Assembly (NCBI GenBank): GCA_020426505.1
Contig: JAGQPX010000085.1
Location: 1 to 61,057, forward strand
Direction: 5' to 3'
From: Planctomycetaceae bacterium
Lineage (GTDB): Bacteria > Planctomycetota > Planctomycetia > Planctomycetales > Planctomycetaceae
DNA: 61,057 nt
Shown here: positions 56,939-61,057 of the stretch, piece after piece
How positions within the stretch are numbered: the stretch's first letter is position 1
How the letters are laid out: the number at the start of each line of letters is the position of its first letter
Notes under the pieces: generated by a model
Database searches by the model: none
What the model was told of the DNA's origin: nothing
The model's input: only the letters and a program-made list of their open reading frames with translations
Translations under genes and position numbers: made by a program

Positions 56939-59900
56939 TCACCCCAATGACTCAAGGAACTTCTTGAGCTTCGGCGACTTCACCTGTTTGAGGGTCTTGA
57001 ACATCAGCTTGACCGCTTCCTGGGCGTTGCGGTGTGAGGTGATCTCCGGGTCGATGCCAAGGTCCGAGACCTGTCCGAGGGCGATCTGCCCCGGTTCTGT
57101 GTAGAGCGAGAGGATGACCCCATCGCGGCGTTTGGTTTGCAATTCGCCGATGGGGATGCCGTCGGTCGATTGCAGCGTGACGATCGTCTTCTTGCCCCAG
57201 TCAAACACGATGTTAGGCATCGTCTCTTCGATGACATTCAGCAACGTCTCCAGCATGCTCGCAGCCCAGGCGACACGCTTGTTGGGAGCAAACCCTTTGC
57301 GTGACGTGTGCCACTTGCGGCCTAGCACCTTCCAGGGCATCAGATCGTTCGGATCCTTCTGTTGTTGTTGCTCGATCTGACCGACGTACTCAGCGATCGC
57401 CGTCTCGACGAAATCGCGGAACTCCTGTGTGTCGATCTCGTCGAGTGAATGCACATCGATCGCGACTTCCTGGAACGGACCTTTCGTGTTGTTGAACTTC
57501 ACCCGCTCGCCGCGTCCGTAGACCGGGATGTCATCGATGTCATCAACCGGCGTGAGATCGAGAGAGTCCGCCACGTCGTCCGGGTCGAACGAGCCTTTGG
57601 GGACGCGAAAGTACAACCGCACGAACCACTCGTCACCGGTGAGAGCATGGAAGAACCAGCCGGTGCCGACTTTCGTCTCCGCGGTGATCTCGACCGTCGA
57701 CGGGTCACCCCAGTTGGCCTCCTTGAGCCCCTCGAACTCTTCGATGAAGTCGACCACAGACGCGAGGGCGGCTCCTTCCCACTTGCAGGGTTTGCCGTTG
57801 CGGGCCGGTCGCTCCTGTGTGTGCCACTTCCGCCCGTCGACCTTCCACGGCAGCGGCGCGTCCTTGCCAACCTTGGCGATGTCGACGTCGCCCGCCTGCT
57901 TCTTAGCAGCTGCCTTTGCATCGAAGACATCGACCTCGCCGCGAGCGGATTCCTTGAGGACGGGTGCGAGTAACTCGCCGGTCCACGAGCGGAAGGGTTG
58001 AGAGTTGAGGGTTGAGAGTTGAGAGTTCTTGCGACCGTTCGTGTTTCGACTCTTGTCTGTTGTCTCTTGGCTCAACGCATACTCAACAACATCCTCCGGC
58101 GTCCCTTGAGCGACGATGTACCCGCCATCGACGCCCGCTTCCGGGCCGAGGTCAACGATCCAGTCGGCCGTCTTGATCACATCAAGATTGTGCTCGATCA
58201 CGACGACCGTGTTGCCCGCTTCGACGAGACTGTTGAGAACCGTCAGCAGTTTGGCGATGTCGTCGAAGTGCAGGCCGGTCGTCGGTTCATCGAGGAGGTA
58301 CAGCGTGCGACCACTGTTCGGCTTGCAGAGTTCGGCTGCCAGTTTGACTCGCTGGGCTTCACCACCCGACAAGGTTGTCGCAGACTGGCCAAGTGTGAGG
58401 TAGTCGAGGCCGATCGCACCAAGGGTTGCAAGCGGAGCACGGACTTTGGGAATATTGCCGAACAGTTCGAGTGCCTGACCGATCGAGAGTTCGAGAACGT
58501 CTGAGATGGTGTGTCCTTTGAACCGAACTGTGAGTGTCTCTTCGTTGTATCGCTTGCCTCGGCAGGTATCGCACGTGACCCAAACATCGGGGAGGAAGTG
58601 CATCTCGATCTTGCGTTGACCGAAACCCTCACAATCCTCGCAGCGACCGCCTTGCCGGTTGAAGCTGAATCGCCCCGGTTTGTAGCCCCGTACCTTCGCC
58701 TCCGGCAGACGGCTGAACAACGTACGAATCGGATCGAACACGCCTGTGTAAGTCGCCGGGTTCGAGGCGGGGGTCGCCCCGAGCGGTGCCTGATCGACGT
58801 TGATCACACGGCTGATCTCCTCGACCCCCGTCATCTCATCAAACGGCCCTGGCGCATCTCCCTGTCGATTGAGATGCCGCGCAACGGCACGAGCCAGCGT
58901 CTCCTGAATGAGCGAACTTTTTCCTGACCCGGACAGGCCGGTCACACACGTGAGCGTGCCCAGGGGGATCGAGAGATCGACGCCCCGCAGATTGTTCTGC
59001 CGACAACCGGTGATCGTGAGCCAATTACCACCCGGCGGTACTGAGTACGGAGTACCGGGTACCGAGGACTGGGTTGCGTCCAGATTGTCCGGCTCTTGTC
59101 TCTTGTCTCTTGTCTCTCCGCTCTCCGCTCGCTCCATCCGCCGTGATTCCGGCACGATGATGTCCTTCGCCCCGGAGAGATACGCGCCGGTGAGCGATGT
59201 CTTTCCCTTGCGAGCGACCTGTTTGGGGGTGCCGTCTGCGACGACGTTGCCGCCGAAGCGGCCGCTGCCGGGTCCGAAATCGTACAGGCGGTCCGAGGCT
59301 TCGATGACTTCGCGATCGTGTTCGACCAGCACGACCGTGTTGCCGAGGTTGCGAAGTTTGTGCAGGGCGTCGATCAGCCGGCCATTGTCCCGCGGATGCA
59401 GGCCGATCGTCGGTTCGTCGAGAACGTAGAGCACGCCTGTCAATGCGCGACCAATCTGACCCGCGAGGCGGATGCGTTGCGACTCGCCACCGGACAGCGT
59501 GGGCATGCCACGATCGAGTGTGAGGTAATGCAGACCAACGTCGACCAGAAATGACAGTCGGTGCTGGGCTTCGTTCAAGAGATCGCCTGCGACTCGTTTT
59601 TGCTCCTTGTCCAACTTCAGCGAGTTGAGGAATTCGAGTGTCTCCGCCAATGGCAGGCGGCAGAGATGCGGCAGCGTCATCTCGTTGACTCGCACGGCTG
59701 CTGCGTCGTCACGGACTCGATCACCACCGCAGACCGAACAGGGGGCTTCGCCGACGAGGTCCTGCAGACTGAGTCGGTAGTCGTACGAGATGCGGGTGGC
59801 CTCGTCGATGGCGGGGTAGAGGCCTTTGTAGGTGAACGAGATCGGCGCGCTCCCGTTGGTCGTGGCTAAACGGATGGGTCGCTCGCTGCCGTAAAGGATG

Positions 59901-61057
59901 ATGCGTTGATGCTTCGAGTCGAGTTGATACCACGGGATGTCGAGGGGAATTTCGAATTCAGCAGCGATCGCTTCGAGGAACATACGGAACTGAGCGTTCT
60001 CACGAGGCAACGGCCAGGCGGAGACGGCTCCGTCGAGAAGTGATACGTTTGGGTTCGCCACGAGAGCCTGTTGATTGGTGCCCCACTCGACGCCCAGCCC
60101 TTCGCAAGCATCGCACCAGCCGAGCGGACTGTTGAACGAGAAGTTCTGCGGCGTGAGGTTCTCGAAGACGCGGCCTTCCTCCGTCGCACAGACGGGGCAT
60201 GAGTAGTGCAGGCTGAGCCGATCGACTCGCCACTTTGGTTCGGGCGTTTCTCGGTCAGTGTGGATGAGATGAATGACTCCCTTGCCGACGTCGAGAGCCG
60301 TTTCGATCGAGTCAGCAATTCGCCCGCGGCTGTCCGGGTCGACCTTGATGCGATCAATGATCGCTTCGACCGTGTGCTCGCGTTTGTGGTCGATTTCGGG
60401 AACATCTTCGAGCGTGTGCGTCTCGCCGTTGATGCGGACTCGCAGGAAGCCCTGCGTGCCGAGCCGGTCCCAGAGTTTGGTATAGCTCTGACCGACCGGG
60501 ATCTCGATCGGGGCGGCGAGGTACAGTCGGGTCCCCTCTTCGAGAGCAAGAACGCGATCGACGATCTCGTCGGTCGTTTGACGAACCACCTGCACATCAT
60601 GCTCCGGACAAAACGGCGTGCCGAGGCGCGCGAACAGCACTCGCAGGTAGTCGTAAATCTCAGTGACGGTGCCGACGGTCGAGCGGGGCGTGGCACCGAC
60701 CGTCTTCTGCTCGATGGCGATGGCAGGTGACAATCCGGCAACGCTCTCGACCTTCGGCTTGGGCATCTGACCGAGGAACTGACGGGCATACGCCGAGAGA
60801 GACTCGACGTAACGGCGTTGCCCCTCGGCATAGAGTGTGTCCATTGCAAGTGACGTTTTGCCACTGCCACTCGGACCGCAGAAGACGGACATCTGGTCGC
60901 GAGGAACCGTGATGTCGATCGCCTGGAGGTTGTGTTGCGATGCCCCGCGGATGGTGATGGCGTCGGTGTGTCCGTTATCCGTTGTCCGTCGTCCGTTGTT
61001 GCTGATGGACGCCCCGTTTGGCCGCGACCGAGGGGATCGCTCCCGTTGGTCGCGGCT
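56939..61057 (-). CDS. uvrA: Excinuclease ABC subunit A, with C-terminal extension, 5'-partial
   Basis: UvrA finds bulky DNA lesions for nucleotide excision repair. Two ABC ATPase units are intact: Walker [10 protein letters not shown] and GLSGSGKSS, signatures LSGGESQR and LSGGEAQR, and zinc sites CPVC/CDAC and CEDC/CDTC. The frame stays open to the window edge without a start codon, so the N-terminus lies outside. The first Met often picked (60892) is inside the protein, since [15 protein letters not shown] before it matches UvrA. The last 350 residues are an extension with two copies of WKVxGRKWHT. Four heptamer arrays lie within the gene. Confidence 0.98.
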   Translation of the reverse strand, partial: SRDQRERSPRSRPNGASISNNGRRTTDNGHTDAITIRGASQHNLQAIDITVPRDQMSVFCGPSGSGKTSLAMDTLYAEGQRRYVESLSAYARQFLGQMPKPKVESVAGLSPAIAIEQKTVGATPRSTVGTVTEIYDYLRVLFARLGTPFCPEHDVQVVRQTTDEIVDRVLALEEGTRLYLAAPIEIPVGQSYTKLWDRLGTQGFLRVRINGETHTLEDVPEIDHKREHTVEAIIDRIKVDPDSRGRIADSIETALDVGKGVIHLIHTDRETPEPKWRVDRLSLHYSCPVCATEEGRVFENLTPQNFSFNSPLGWCDACEGLGVEWGTNQQALVANPNVSLLDGAVSAWPLPRENAQFRMFLEAIAAEFEIPLDIPWYQLDSKHQRIILYGSERPIRLATTNGSAPISFTYKGLYPAIDEATRISYDYRLSLQDLVGEAPCSVCGGDRVRDDAAAVRVNEMTLPHLCRLPLAETLEFLNSLKLDKEQKRVAGDLLNEAQHRLSFLVDVGLHYLTLDRGMPTLSGGESQRIRLAGQIGRALTGVLYVLDEPTIGLHPRDNGRLIDALHKLRNLGNTVVLVEHDREVIEASDRLYDFGPGSGRFGGNVVADGTPKQVARKGKTSLTGAYLSGAKDIIVPESRRMERAESGETRDKRQEPDNLDATQSSVPGTPYSVPPGGNWLTITGCRQNNLRGVDLSIPLGTLTCVTGLSGSGKSSLIQETLARAVARHLNRQGDAPGPFDEMTGVEEISRVINVDQAPLGATPASNPATYTGVFDPIRTLFSRLPEAKVRGYKPGRFSFNRQGGRCEDCEGFGQRKIEMHFLPDVWVTCDTCRGKRYNEETLTVRFKGHTISDVLELSIGQALELFGNIPKVRAPLATLGAIGLDYLTLGQSATTLSGGEAQRVKLAAELCKPNSGRTLYLLDEPTTGLHFDDIAKLLTVLNSLVEAGNTVVVIEHNLDVIKTADWIVDLGPEAGVDGGYIVAQGTPEDVVEYALSQETTDKSRNTNGRKNSQLSTLNSQPFRSWTGELLAPVLKESARGEVDVFDAKAAAKKQAGDVDIAKVGKDAPLPWKVDGRKWHTQERPARNGKPCKWEGAALASVVDFIEEFEGLKEANWGDPSTVEITAETKVGTGWFFHALTGDEWFVRLYFRVPKGSFDPDDVADSLDLTPVDDIDDIPVYGRGERVKFNNTKGPFQEVAIDVHSLDEIDTQEFRDFVETAIAEYVGQIEQQQQKDPNDLMPWKVLGRKWHTSRKGFAPNKRVAWAASMLETLLNVIEETMPNIVFDWGKKTIVTLQSTDGIPIGELQTKRRDGVILSLYTEPGQIALGQVSDLGIDPEITSHRNAQEAVKLMFKTLKQVKSPKLKKFLESLG
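57997..58024. repeat. Four-unit heptamer array inside uvrA
   Basis: Exactly 28 bases of GTTGAGA/GTTGAGG units, between the ATPase body and the C-terminal extension. They encode a Ser/Leu/Thr/Asn linker. The same units occur in the ABC ATPase gene at 16454-16481. Confidence 0.85.
59043..59127. repeat. Two adjacent heptamer arrays inside uvrA
   Basis: 59043-59070 has four GAGTACC-type units; 59093-59127 has three CTCTTGT units and two CTCTCCG units. They lie between the two ABC halves and encode a charged, low-complexity linker that standard UvrA lacks. Confidence 0.8.
60970..60997. repeat. Four-unit heptamer array near the 5' end of uvrA
   Basis: 28 bases of GTCCGTT-type units, in frame with the open 5' part of uvrA. 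They lie before the region matching the usual UvrA start, so they belong to an N-terminal addition. Confidence 0.8.
61014..61057. repeat. Palindromic element at the window edge
   Basis: Nine-base arms (GCCGCGACC at 61021-61029 and its complement at 61048-61056) flank an 18-base loop, and a CCGTTTGG lead suggests the element continues past the edge. Its right arm, GCTCCCGTTGGTCG, recurs inside uvrA at 59849-59867 (18 of 19). It lies within the open frame of uvrA. Confidence 0.75.

Noticed and set aside
59866..60870. Minus-strand frame of 334 aa within uvrA
   Set aside because: Ser/Arg-rich alternative frame of uvrA with no domain.
60892..60892. True start of uvrA at this Met
   Set aside because: The frame upstream encodes [15 protein letters not shown], the standard UvrA N-terminus, and stays open to the window edge.

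Overview
The window looks like chromosomal DNA of a planctomycete. The main markers are a Tat-exported DUF1501 protein paired with a DUF1549/DUF1553 cytochrome-like partner, an S1 sulfatase, an orphan formylmethanofuran-dehydrogenase-type subunit A (fhcA), SGNH, EF-hand and BON secreted proteins, and a UvrA with a long C-terminal extension. The DNA is moderately GC-rich, genes are mostly single or in short operons on both strands, and only a partial tRNA is present at the left edge.

Layout: 1-9 kb holds a cut tRNA, an organophosphate-type transporter, a metallophosphoesterase, a lactonase-like propeller, a YheT hydrolase, an HpcH aldolase, an EF-hand protein and a DUF1992 protein. dnaA (9.06 kb), a DUF4912 protein and a sulfatase follow. 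From 13.45 to 17.74 kb a minus-strand block of phage-packaging type interrupts this: HTH protein, ParB-N domain protein, ABC ATPase, GNAT acetyltransferase, small terminase, large terminase. No portal, capsid, tail, integrase or lysis gene accompanies it. The ABC and GNAT genes are joined by nine A residues placed exactly for a -1 ribosomal frameshift that would make one fused ABC-GNAT protein.

From 17.9 to 31 kb are an SGNH hydrolase, a ThiF/MoeB-type adenylyltransferase, a cysteine-cluster protein, a PIG-L deacetylase, an unrecognised 1361-residue protein, a response regulator, a DEAD-box helicase and a BON/SUMF1 pair. From 31 to 46 kb are two small cysteine-rich exported proteins, a translationally coupled GNAT pair, a TatD-like hydrolase, a RAYT transposase between inverted REP-like repeats, fhcA with a membrane partner, a large exported protein, a coiled-coil protein, thioredoxin, rhomboid and two pilin-like paralogues. 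From 46 to 61 kb are an epimerase with a glycosyltransferase, an ECF sigma/anti-sigma-like/secretin-like operon, small unknown genes, DUF1501 and DUF1549/1553, an SDR, and uvrA, whose 5' end lies beyond the window.

A second theme is repeats. At least nine arrays of four or five 7-base units lie between and inside genes. Several are exactly 28 bases, and four clusters fall within uvrA. Several palindromic elements are also present. The most interesting items are the lone terminase/ParB/ABC-GNAT block with its frameshift site and the 7-base arrays inside coding sequence.
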